Assembly (NCBI GenBank): GCA_003116975.1
Contig: BGKB01000016.1
Span: 437,127-501,126 of the forward strand
Source of the DNA: Aurantiochytrium sp. KH105
Taxonomy: Eukaryota; Sar; Bigyra; Thraustochytrida; Thraustochytriidae
Direction: 5' to 3'
Length of the DNA: 64,000 nt
The notes below the pieces were generated by a model that saw only the letters and a program-made list of their open reading frames with translations, had not been told where the DNA came from and searched no databases. Positions 27,174 through 36,216 of this stretch are shown piece after piece (the stretch's first letter is position 1; each line of letters starts with the position of its first letter). The position numbers and the translations under genes were made by a program.

Positions 27174-30100
27174 ATGTCACGTCGACAGCTGCACGTGCAG
27201 CTTCCCGTGGTCTTGGTGACGGCGAGCACGAACTTTGTTCGTCTCCCAGCGTCTTTTGCACAAACGGTGCGCTCTGCGGTGCCGGCCAAGTCGCAGGGTG
27301 TTGTCGCGCTGCGCCTAGGATGGCTAGGCCCACCCACTGCGGAAAGCGGCGGACTCGCAAGGCCCTGCCAAGCATTCGTTGGCTGGACCGATGCCACGGC
27401 CAGCGGACACTACCTAGAGCTTCCCGTGGGCCTGGCCGAGGCGCTGGGCATAAAGACTGCCCTCGACGCCGCCACGGCAATGGCTCCTGATAGCCCGCTG
27501 GTCATTTCTGTGGCCGTCGTGCCTTTCGCCCCGGTCGCGGCCCGCGTTGAGGTGGACCCCGCGACGGCGGATGATTGGGACATTCTGCAAATGCACGCTC
27601 ACTTTGTCGAGGACGAGCTGCTTTCCCAGATCTCAGTGCTTGGGCCAGGGCAACGTTTCCCCATGTGGGTGCACGGACACATCCGCATCAATATGCAGGT
27701 CTCCAACATTGCCCTTGTCGAGCAGGGCCAAGCTCTTTGCGTGCGGCTCGCGCGCAACACCGAGGTCCTCGTTGCGCCAAAACTGCGCAGCAAGGACGAC
27801 CAGCACAGGCAGCAGAGCCTGCGTCAACGCGAGCTCGAGGGCAGCGCGGCCGCACAGGGCCTGCGTCTCCGCGTCCAACCCATTGATTTAGAAGCGCAGC
27901 ACAGCAAAACGCACGAAGGACAACTCCAGCAGTCAAGCAGCGCTGCAGCACAAGAGAGCGAAGAGGATTGGAATGGAATTGCCGCCGTCCACGCGACCAC
28001 TATCGCGCGCTTGGAGCGAGGCGCTGGCTGGCCGCCCATCAAGCAGCTGGAGAACGGCGACCTCGTGTACAAGGACGATCCCTCAAGACCTTTGATTGTC
28101 ATGATTTCGAACGAGCGCCGCGTGCGCCTCGCAGAGCGCGCGCGCAAGTCGAAGCGAGTTTCCCTCAAACCTGCTCAAGGTCTCATGTCTGTGTTGCACG
28201 AAGAGCATATTCGCTTGCGTGTGTCAAGTTGCGCTGCGCCTGGCCATATCATGCTTCCCTGCGCAGTTCAGGTGCGATGCAAGGTGAATCCTCTCGAAGC
28301 TGTCGTGGTCCGCATGCCGCGCTTTGAGCCGCGACCATGCCCAGAGGCTTTTCCCGCGCTCAGTGTGAGACTCACGGCGATTCAGGGCCAGGACGAGGCG
28401 CAAGCCGAGGCTGCCTGTCCCGACGACGATTTTGGACGCGACGCCTCGCTTGCGGCGCAGCTCTGGCAGCGACGCATGATGGTCATTCGACCCGGCGGGA
28501 GCGTGTCAGCAAAATCACATGGAATGGGACCAGCGCAAGGCGCCCCTATCGCCGATGGTTCGATTATCGCGCTTCACGTACGCGGTGGTAATGGCATGAC
28601 ACGGCGTCATAGCGACGGTCGCGTCGTTCACTTTATGGTTCGCGTGAGCGAGCGCAACAACAAGAATGACAATAGTAACGGCAGCAGCGGCTCGGGGAGT
28701 GGCGGCGACGCGGCCAACCCGCAGGGCAACGGAGCCGTCGCAGAAAAGAAGCGCGTGCTCGAACCCGTGCACTGGCTCGTGACGCCAAGCTCGAAGATCG
28801 AGTGGCAGGTCGAAAAGTTCATGGTCGACATTGACCTCCAGCGAATCACAGCTCCCGTCGGAGGTTCAATTCTCCAATCTGACGAAGCAGGTGACGATGA
28901 GACAAACAAGTCTGCAGGGGCCAGCAGCAGTAGTGTGATTAGCGGCGGCGGCGGCGGCGGCGTTAGTGGTGGCGGCAGCGGCGGCGGCGGCGGCGGCGGC
29001 AAGTCTGCCTCCGGCGCTGATAAAGCGATCGTCGAGCGCGTGCGCGCCGGCGGCGTTGGCTGCCATTTAAGCGGCTACTTTGATCAACTCTCACTGCAGG
29101 ACCTTGGTGGATATGCTTCGTATGGCGAGACAGCACTAGAGCGTCTGCGCCCTGTTTTACGCCGGGCCGAGGCTCGCAACCGACTTGCCTTGGGTGGACC
29201 TCATCCCGGCGGCGTCTATCTCTGCGGCGGTCGTGGGGCTGGCAAGACGACGCTGGCGCAGGCCGTGGCTAAGGCGCTTCGCTGTGACGTTGATGGTCTC
29301 GTGCACACCGTGTGGGTTTCGTGTGCAAACTTGCGTGGCGGCAAGCGAAGCGAGGTGGAGTCATCGATCTCGTCGGCGTTTAACGAAGCGTTGCGAACGG
29401 CACCAGCGCTCATCGTATTTGACGATCTTGACCTCCTGCTCCCGACTCCCGCAGGAGGCGACGGTGGCGGCGGCGGCGGCGAAGACGCGCAGCTCGTGTG
29501 GCTCGTGGAATGGATCGAAGACCTTTGCACACAATACCAGCGTAAGCTGGAAGCCTTTGAGCGCGTAGAGATGCAGTCGGAGGAGTCCCTCGAGGGAAGA
29601 AGTTTGACGCATCGCGCCGTCTCGTGGCTGGCCACCGGCCGCGAAAAGGGCTCATTGCGCAAGTCTCTCCAGCGCCCCGGCCTCTTCGACCGCATCGTTG
29701 AGATTCAGCCTCTTACGGCACACGATCGCACCCTGGTGCTCGAGGCGCAGTTACAACTCGGGGGTTGCAGCGCGGCGCCTGACCTTGATCTCGACGAGGT
29801 CGCCGCGCAAGCCGAAGGTTACGCCCCAGCTGATCTCAGCATTTTGGTGGAGCGCGCCCTTCACGAGTCACTCCAAGATCTCTTGCGGCGCGAGCTGGAG
29901 AGTAGCATTGACGAGGTTGGTGACGAGGTCGACGACAAGGCAGAGACGCCAACAGGGATTAGCAACGGAGACGATCCCGTGCCGCTATGCCAGGTGCACT
30001 TTGACCGCGCGCTGGACGGCTTCACGCCAGCAGCCCTCCGAGGCGTGGCCCTGGCCAAGAGTGATGTCAAGTGGGACGATGTCGGCGGTCTGCATACGGT

Positions 30101-31013
30101 TCGACGTACGCTCAAGGAGACGCTCGAGCTGCCAATCCAGTTTGCCCCGCTCTACGAGCGGTCGCCACAGCGGCTTGCCTCGGGCATTCTGCTGTACGGC
30201 CCCCCGGGGTGCGGCAAGACCATGTTGGCGGGTGCCGTTGCCAAGGAGTGCGGGCTCAATTTCATCAGCGTCAAGGGTCCCGAGGTGCTAAACAAGTACA
30301 TTGGTGCAAGCGAGCAGGCTGTGCGCGATCTCTTTGCGCGTGGCGCGGCGGCTGCGCCCTGCGTCGTCTTTTTCGACGAGTTTGATGCTGTTGCGCCGCG
30401 TCGCGGCAACGACTCGTCAGGTGTCACTGACCGCGTTGTGAACCAGCTCCTCACCTTTTTGGATGGTGTCGAGACGCGCTCTGGTGTCTACGTCATGGCA
30501 GCGACCTCGCGCCCGGACCTTGTGGATCCTGCATTGCTGCGTCCAGGTCGCCTCGACAAGCAGCTCTTGTGTGGTTTTCCGGACGCGGAGGAGCGCGAGG
30601 ATATTCTGCGCGCCGTGGCCGCCAAGATGCCGCTCGACGAGTCTGCACGCCAGGAGTTGCCTCGTGTCGCGCGGGCCCCGGAGGCGGAACTGTTCACGGG
30701 CGCAGATCTTCAGGCGATCTTGTACTCGGCGCAGCTTGACGCCATCCACGCGGACCTTGATGCTCCGTCGTCTTCTGCAGACGACGGCGAGGACGAATCA
30801 AAGGATGCGCAGGACGCTCGTGCCGCCCCGCGCGAACTCCTCGTGGGTGCGGACCATGTTCGCAAGGCCCTGCAGGAGGCGCGTCCTTCGGTCTCGCGGG
30901 AGGAACGCGAGCGCTTCACGCGAATTTACGACGCCTTCAAGGGCGACCGAGGTGCCGACTTCAACGCCGTGAGCGGCTACCCGGACGGCAAGCAGCGCAC
31001 CGCGCTCAAGTAA
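27174..31013 (+). CDS. PEX1: Peroxisomal biogenesis AAA ATPase PEX1
   Basis: A 1279-residue tandem AAA protein (human PEX1 1283). With PEX6 it extracts the ubiquitinated import receptor PEX5 from the peroxisomal membrane. The N-terminal region has the PEX1-type double-psi/beta fold: FVRLPASFAQTV, then a cluster around DDWDILQMHAHFVEDELLSQ and FPMWVHGHIRINMQV, which is diagnostic of PEX1. D1 carries Walker A GGRGAGKT (about 685-692) and VFDDLDLLL. D2 carries GPPGCGKT (1009-1016), VVFFDEFDAVAPRRG (about 1065-1079), a sensor segment at VYVMAATSRPD and the arginine-bearing LLRPGRLDK. A Gly/Ser-rich linker precedes D1 and another lies inside D1; both are encoded by GGC/AGC runs and probably disordered. 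The ATG at 27174 is supported by the conserved N-domain. Single exon. Confidence 0.96.
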   Translation: MSRRQLHVQLPVVLVTASTNFVRLPASFAQTVRSAVPAKSQGVVALRLGWLGPPTAESGGLARPCQAFVGWTDATASGHYLELPVGLAEALGIKTALDAATAMAPDSPLVISVAVVPFAPVAARVEVDPATADDWDILQMHAHFVEDELLSQISVLGPGQRFPMWVHGHIRINMQVSNIALVEQGQALCVRLARNTEVLVAPKLRSKDDQHRQQSLRQRELEGSAAAQGLRLRVQPIDLEAQHSKTHEGQLQQSSSAAAQESEEDWNGIAAVHATTIARLERGAGWPPIKQLENGDLVYKDDPSRPLIVMISNERRVRLAERARKSKRVSLKPAQGLMSVLHEEHIRLRVSSCAAPGHIMLPCAVQVRCKVNPLEAVVVRMPRFEPRPCPEAFPALSVRLTAIQGQDEAQAEAACPDDDFGRDASLAAQLWQRRMMVIRPGGSVSAKSHGMGPAQGAPIADGSIIALHVRGGNGMTRRHSDGRVVHFMVRVSERNNKNDNSNGSSGSGSGGDAANPQGNGAVAEKKRVLEPVHWLVTPSSKIEWQVEKFMVDIDLQRITAPVGGSILQSDEAGDDETNKSAGASSSSVISGGGGGGVSGGGSGGGGGGGKSASGADKAIVERVRAGGVGCHLSGYFDQLSLQDLGGYASYGETALERLRPVLRRAEARNRLALGGPHPGGVYLCGGRGAGKTTLAQAVAKALRCDVDGLVHTVWVSCANLRGGKRSEVESSISSAFNEALRTAPALIVFDDLDLLLPTPAGGDGGGGGGEDAQLVWLVEWIEDLCTQYQRKLEAFERVEMQSEESLEGRSLTHRAVSWLATGREKGSLRKSLQRPGLFDRIVEIQPLTAHDRTLVLEAQLQLGGCSAAPDLDLDEVAAQAEGYAPADLSILVERALHESLQDLLRRELESSIDEVGDEVDDKAETPTGISNGDDPVPLCQVHFDRALDGFTPAALRGVALAKSDVKWDDVGGLHTVRRTLKETLELPIQFAPLYERSPQRLASGILLYGPPGCGKTMLAGAVAKECGLNFISVKGPEVLNKYIGASEQAVRDLFARGAAAAPCVVFFDEFDAVAPRRGNDSSGVTDRVVNQLLTFLDGVETRSGVYVMAATSRPDLVDPALLRPGRLDKQLLCGFPDAEEREDILRAVAAKMPLDESARQELPRVARAPEAELFTGADLQAILYSAQLDAIHADLDAPSSSADDGEDESKDAQDARAAPRELLVGADHVRKALQEARPSVSREERERFTRIYDAFKGDRGADFNAVSGYPDGKQRTALK

Positions 31014-32885
31014 CTCTAGCTAGATGGCCATGCATACATGACATACATATACACATCATCTCATCTCCTTACTGTCAGTTTCCGCCCTCTCTGTCCTCTT
31101 GGCTTTTGCCTCGACTCGAACGAGTCATCAAGGCAAGGCAAGGCAACGAAGAAACGCTCGGTCGGCCGTCCAAAACTGCCTCCCTCGAGTACAAGTGCGG
31201 CGTGCTCGGCACGGCGGCCTCCTCGCTGTACGTTTGCCTCGACCCCGTCGTCGGCGCTGCTCTTCAGCCTTCTATCTCATCTACCCATCAGTCACTCGCT
31301 CGCTCGCTCGCCGCTAACTTCCCGCGGTCGCCCTCGGCCGCGACCGCAGTGCAGCTGAAGCCGGAGCCTGCGCGCGTTATGTTGCGTGCAGCCCCTTCAC
31401 GAAGCGAGCCCGATCATCTTCTGCAAGCATGCCACCCACCATATGGCCAGAAGAAGAAACCGCTCTCGGCAGCGCGTGCACGGCTCTTGCCTGCCGCCGC
31501 ACATCTCTCTCCCTGCGCCGCAGCAGGCAAGGCAGGGCCTGCGACCGCTGCACGCGCTCGGCCGTCGCCTGCACTCGCGAGTCGTGTCGCCGCTGCGCGA
31601 CTCGCTGTACGCGCTGCGCTCGCAGTCGTTCGTCCGTTCGTTGGTTCGTTCGTTCGTCCGTCGGCAGGGTCGGCTGCGGTATCGACGCGCGCGTGCACCG
31701 CAGGCTCTCTCGCTGAGCGCGCGTCCGTCCGTCAAGCGCGTGCGCGTGCGCGTGTGTTTCCGCTTGCGAGTCGTGCTTCGCGTTCGACCTGCCACCTAAG
31801 ATGTTATGTTGCGTTGTGTTTGTTCTGTTGCGTTGCCTTGCGTTGCGTTGTGTTCAAGTTGCGTTGCTGCTGCTGCTTGCTTTCGCTCCTTTCTGCTGTG
31901 CTCGAGGGCGGTCTTCCTCCCGCGTGGCCCCACTTATCCACCTGCGGGACGCGTGCCTGCGCCCCGCACTCGCCTCCCGCAGTTCGCACTAGTTTCCGGT
32001 CCTGCCGCCATGTTTCATCCCGTGAACACGAAACTAGTTATAAAACTGTGCGATGTATTGCATAATTCCGCAACCCGATGAACGGGCCGCGCGCAAGAGC
32101 CGGGCGCCGCCTCTTTCTTTCTTCAGCTGGCCGAGCTCCTCTCGCGCTCCCTCCTCCGCCTCCTCCTGCTGCCCTGCCGCCGCCCCCGCCCCCGCCCCCG
32201 GGAGCTGCGTTGCAGGCGTCGGCCCCAGGCCTCTGCGCGCCCTCGCGCCTGCCGAGCACAGGCGGCGGCGTGGCGTGAAACTGGACTGAGCGCGTGCACA
32301 TTCTCTCGCCAACTCCCCAACAATTCACTATACTATACACGTGTACGACGCGCACGTGTACGAGGATTCCCCTTTTCTGGCCTGGAACGTCGAGCGCATC
32401 GCTCTCCTCCCCCTCCCCCTCCTCGGCCCCGCGACCGCGCTCGCCATCCCGCTGCAGCCGGCCGCCACGCAGCGGCCACTGGCAAGTTTCCCGCGGCCGT
32501 CTGCGGCTGCAGCTGCAGCTGCGCGGGCTGGAAAACTGCTCGAGCGAGGCTCCGTCCGAGACGCCGCGGTCTCTGTAAAGAAAGAAACTCGAAGCTCGGC
32601 TCCGAGGCAGACACGCGCACACAGAACAGGAGAGAAAGCGAGAGGGAGCGAGGGAAAAAGGAAAAGAAAGAACTTGGAAAGCGACAGCAAAACGCCAACG
32701 CCGAGCTGCACTGCGCCACCGCCGAGCGCGAGGCCGCCGAGGAGACGCGAGGAGACGCGAGGCGAGGCCTTGCTTCGGCGCACCCGTTCGTTCGTTCGTT
32801 CGTTCGCTCGTTCCTGCGTGCGTGCGTGCGTGCGTGCGTGCAGGCGGGCTGGGGCGCGGGCTCGGAGCGGGACGATTGGCGGACG
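31014..32885. other. 1.9-kb region without a confident gene
   Basis: Between PEX1 and the pseudoprotease. It is rich in TTCG, TTGC and TGCG short repeats and has long bias-driven frames on both strands. One 95-codon plus-strand ORF (31429-31716) encodes a Cys/Arg-rich stretch spaced like a Zn2Cys6 cluster, but it is short and in a region where Cys codons are produced by TGC repeats. A (GTTC)n/(GTGC)n tract lies at 32785-32841, just before the next gene. Confidence 0.45.
32785..32841. repeat. GTTC then GTGC tetranucleotide repeats
   Basis: About seven GTTC-type units followed by about five GTGC-type units, ending 45 bp before the pseudoprotease ATG, so probably in its 5' UTR. Confidence 0.9.
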
Positions 32886-34553
32886 ATGACGATGCGGCTG
32901 GCCAGGAGGAAGCACGCGACATGGACGATGGCCAGGCTCGCGGCGGCGCTGTGCGCGGCAGTGGCGGTGGCCTGCGCGTGCGGGGCGGAAGCCCGCGAGG
33001 GGATCGCTGACGGTGCCGCAGACGCAGAAGCGGCAGCGCGGAGAGAGCTGCTCTTTGACGACTACGCAGTCTCGAGCATCCCAATGTTTGTCGGGTCTGT
33101 TCAAGCCAAAGTGAGTGGCGACTGGTTGCACATGTGTACCGGCGCTTTCATCGACAGAGGGTGGGTCTTGACCAGCGCAGAATGCATGAATTTCTACAGC
33201 GCGATTCCCAACATGCGCTTCGTGCTCAACCAAAAGTGGCTCGCCTCCGACGGCAAGTGGGCCAAGAGTGTGCTGCTCACGACCGCCAAACGAGAAGAAC
33301 GCGATGGCCTTGTACTCTTGCCCCTCTCGAACAAAATCAATCAGGACAGGTTTACGCCCATGACTGTCAGTCCGAGTGTTGGCGGCTACTACGAAAACGT
33401 CGGCTCGTCCGTCTATGTCACCAGCTGGTTCGAACCGGACAGCGACGAGCCAAGTGATCTGGCCAGTCTCTCTGCAATGTCCACGCTCGACCTTACGGTG
33501 CGCTCGGACAGCGTTTGCGACGCCTCGTTCTCGGGATCCCTCAATTGGACAGAGAATTTTTGCGCATCGGCAGAAGAAAGCGTCGCTGACGACTCGGAAT
33601 CCTGCTTTGGCGATCTCGGCTCGCCCATCTACCAATACGACAGCGACGGCAACGGCGTTCTCATTGGCGTGTTGCAGGAACGCACCGGCTGCACGGTAGA
33701 ATCTTACATGGCCAAGCTCACGCGAGCCACGCTGCACATGAGCTGGATGGAGGACGTTGTGGGAAGGTCCCTTGCCGCCTCGGTGCCACCCACGCCAGCG
33801 CCCACCCAGAGACCTACAATGTCCCCGACCCCGGAGCCAACTCCCAAGCCAACCACCCGGGCGCCCACCGACGCGCCAACCATGGCGCCTACGCCTCAAC
33901 CAACAACTCCTGAGCCGACAGCTTTTCCAACGACCGCCGCGCCAACCTTGGCACCCACGACCGCAAGGCCGACGTTGGCGCCCACCAATTTCCCAACGCA
34001 CGCGCCCACAAATGAGACGATGTCACCGACCTCGTATCCCACGGTCGTTTCGCTTGAGCCTACCTACGCACCGTCGATGGCGCCTCCAGAGGTTGGGGAT
34101 GCGGCTTCGACTCCTCCAGACGACAGCGACGAAGATTCGACAATCCTTGTACCAATTGTTGCCGGCGCAGGCGGAATCGTGGGCTTTGGCGCCGCTCTTA
34201 CAGCCCTGATTATGGTTCGCCGCAGACGCCGTAACCCGCGTCCAGAGTTCGAGCCGAGGGCGGTCCTTCAACTTTCTCCCAGCTCAATGTATTATGATGG
34301 CGGCGATGGTAGCGGCGGTAGCGGCAGCGATAGTGGCGCGATGGAAGCCAGGCGATACCATGGCTCGCGCTTTTCGAGTCTTGATAGTGTCGACAGCTCT
34401 GGCGCGCACAGTGGTGGAAGCGCGACGCAGGAGAACCCCATGTTCCGCACTGAGGACCCTGCTCAACCTGCTGCGGCTGCTCCGCCTCCGAGCAGAGCGC
34501 GTCGAATTTTGTCGAAGCGCTTCATTCCCACAGACATCTCCAAGATTGTGTAA
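32886..34553 (+). CDS. Membrane-anchored trypsin-fold pseudoprotease with PT-rich stalk
   Basis: A 555-residue type I membrane protein. A signal peptide (LAAALCAAVAVACACGAEA) is followed by an S1-like domain (about residues 60-290). WLHMCTGAFIDRGWVLTSAEC parallels the H57 region HFCGGSLI..WVLTAAHC, with Glu in place of the catalytic His. ERDGLVLLPLS parallels the Asp102 strand and keeps the Asp. NFCASAEES...DSESCFGDLGSPIY parallels the Ser195 region C.G...DSCqGDSGGPl, with Leu in place of the catalytic Ser. A long stalk of PTxxPT repeats (about 300-395) leads to a transmembrane helix (about 417-440; ILVPIVAGAGGIVGFGAALT), RRRRR and a Ser/Gly-rich cytosolic tail. Two catalytic residues are lost, so it should not cleave peptides; ligand binding or adhesion is inference. 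Start is the ATG at 32886, with a second at 32892; upstream only GTG. Confidence 0.85.
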   Translation: MTMRLARRKHATWTMARLAAALCAAVAVACACGAEAREGIADGAADAEAAARRELLFDDYAVSSIPMFVGSVQAKVSGDWLHMCTGAFIDRGWVLTSAECMNFYSAIPNMRFVLNQKWLASDGKWAKSVLLTTAKREERDGLVLLPLSNKINQDRFTPMTVSPSVGGYYENVGSSVYVTSWFEPDSDEPSDLASLSAMSTLDLTVRSDSVCDASFSGSLNWTENFCASAEESVADDSESCFGDLGSPIYQYDSDGNGVLIGVLQERTGCTVESYMAKLTRATLHMSWMEDVVGRSLAASVPPTPAPTQRPTMSPTPEPTPKPTTRAPTDAPTMAPTPQPTTPEPTAFPTTAAPTLAPTTARPTLAPTNFPTHAPTNETMSPTSYPTVVSLEPTYAPSMAPPEVGDAASTPPDDSDEDSTILVPIVAGAGGIVGFGAALTALIMVRRRRRNPRPEFEPRAVLQLSPSSMYYDGGDGSGGSGSDSGAMEARRYHGSRFSSLDSVDSSGAHSGGSATQENPMFRTEDPAQPAAAAPPPSRARRILSKRFIPTDISKIV

Positions 34554-35451
34554 TTTGTCATTGTGACAACGGTAGCTCTGTTTCATTTCAAGGAGAAAGG
34601 GAGAAGGGCTCTGTTGCCAGGAGCTCTTCTTGGTGTGTGCGTGTGCGTGTGCGTGTGCGCGTGCGCGCGCGTGGGAGAAAGTACGCATTCATTGTATTCA
34701 CAGGCAGTGCTGCTGCTGCTTGCTATTGCGTCTTCATCCTTCTTTTTCTTCTTCTTCTTCTTCATGTCAATACGCGGCGCTTCTCGGCAAGCAACCCACC
34801 GAGGGTGAGAGCAGAGAGTTATGCAAGAGAGATTTGCGTCGACCTGACGGCAAGCAAATGTGTAAGCCCGTTCTTTCGCGCATTTCGCTCTTGTCTCTTT
34901 GTACTCTTGGCCTTTGTACGCTATATATTTGCTCTTTATGCGCCACAACAACAACGAGACGACGATAACTTTTGCTTCTATCCATCACTTTTGTTCCAAC
35001 TTTCGTATACCTGTCAGCCAAAAGCATTTTACTCCGAATTTGGTAAACTTGATGCAAGAGAAGGAGCGGTCGCAAATTGCTGTTATGTTGCGTAGATGCG
35101 AAACTCCCATCCCATCCCAAGCAGCGCTGCACTGCATTGCACTGCACACTGCTCGCTACACACTGGCATTTGACTTCGACTCGACCCGGGACTCTACGAT
35201 ACTATACCAACGGTAAATAAATACATTTACTAGGCCTACTGAAAAGAAGAAGAAAGAAAAAAAAAGAAAAAAGGACAAGAAAAGAAAAGAAAGACTCGAC
35301 CGTCCTTGAGAGCGCGGTGGCGGCTGAAAGTAGTAAAAAGCGAACCCAAACCCAGCGGGACACGAGCGCTCGCAGAGGCTCGCAGGGGCGACACGGACAC
35401 GCAGTCGCGGAACTCACGTCAGAAGAAGAAAAGGAACGGGGTTTCGCGAGA
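34554..35451. other. Intergenic region, about 900 bp
   Basis: Contains a GT-rich tract at about 34632-34670, TTC repeats near 34743-34763 and a purine-rich A/G tract at about 35240-35292. The frame of the next gene stays open back to 35317 with a basic, coding-like translation but no ATG. No other gene seen. Confidence 0.5.
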
Positions 35452-35979
35452 ATGGACGTCAAGACGGAGCGGCGCATCGCGCAATTCAAGGCGCAGCAGC
35501 GCGAGAAGCGCGCGGTTCAGAAACAACTTTCTGGCAAGGCGAGCATGTCGGCTGCCGAGCGCGCGCGCAAAGAGAAGCTGCGCAAAGCCAAAAAGAACAG
35601 ACCTGGGTTCGGGAGCTCCTCGTCGAGCGTCGCGGATCACCTGAACGAAGTTGTCGGCCTCGTCGAGCACAAGCTCAGTAAAAGGGAAGAGCGAGATCGC
35701 AGGATTGAGCAGGCCGCTCGAGAGGGCCACGGATGCCGACGATTTGAGGTGGCTGCTGCACGAGCAACCAGCGGACGACCTGGCGCGAGCGGATTCCAGG
35801 CGATTGCGCCTCGCCAACCTCGCTCAAGAGCGCCAGTCGCGCGATCCACAGGCACAGTGCATCGCCTCGGAGGCGCTGCCTCGAACAACAGCAATCCAGA
35901 TGCCGTGCGAGAGGCTCGCGCGGCCTTTCTCGCGCGTCTCGAAGCCAAGAATGCTCCGTCTTCTAGCAACGACAGCTGA
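35452..35979 (+). CDS. Small basic coiled-coil hypothetical protein
   Basis: 175 residues. The N-terminal two-thirds is a highly charged helix (MDVKTERRIAQFKAQQREKR, then AAERARKEKLRKAKKNRPGF) followed by a Ser run and VADHLNEVVGLVEHKL; the C-terminus ends with AVREARAAFLARLEAKN. No family recognised. Between about 35700 and 35860 an overlapping frame (open from 35651) gives a more protein-like translation (DADDLRWLLHEQPADDLARA) than the main frame, so two compensating frame changes may be present. The in-frame ATG at 35452 is the first; the frame upstream is open to a GTG. Confidence 0.5.
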   Translation: MDVKTERRIAQFKAQQREKRAVQKQLSGKASMSAAERARKEKLRKAKKNRPGFGSSSSSVADHLNEVVGLVEHKLSKREERDRRIEQAAREGHGCRRFEVAAARATSGRPGASGFQAIAPRQPRSRAPVARSTGTVHRLGGAASNNSNPDAVREARAAFLARLEAKNAPSSSNDS

Positions 35980-36216
35980 TTCTTTGCCTTTCGATTTGTA
36001 TCTTGCCTAGGTGTAGGTGATATCAACAGCAAAGCACGCCGATTCCGTCCGCTCTCAAGGAGTACAAGTACTGATTTTACACAACACCTTTGTTCGTCCT
36101 TTTCAATGCCAAGACTCCTATTACCAATCATTTTTCATGTGTCTCCATCATACTTCACTGTCAATACACGTCGAATATCCATTGAAAATTGGCTATATCA
36201 ATTCAATGCATCATGC

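Noticed and set aside
31106-32065. 319-codon plus-strand frame between PEX1 and the pseudoprotease
   Set aside because: Ala/Arg/Ser/Cys composition follows TTGC/TTCG short repeats, it starts at a non-ATG codon, and no domain is visible.
32038-34001. Long minus-strand frames (348 and 557 codons) antisense to the pseudoprotease
   Set aside because: Arg/Gly/Ala-rich shadows of the plus-strand gene, with non-family composition.
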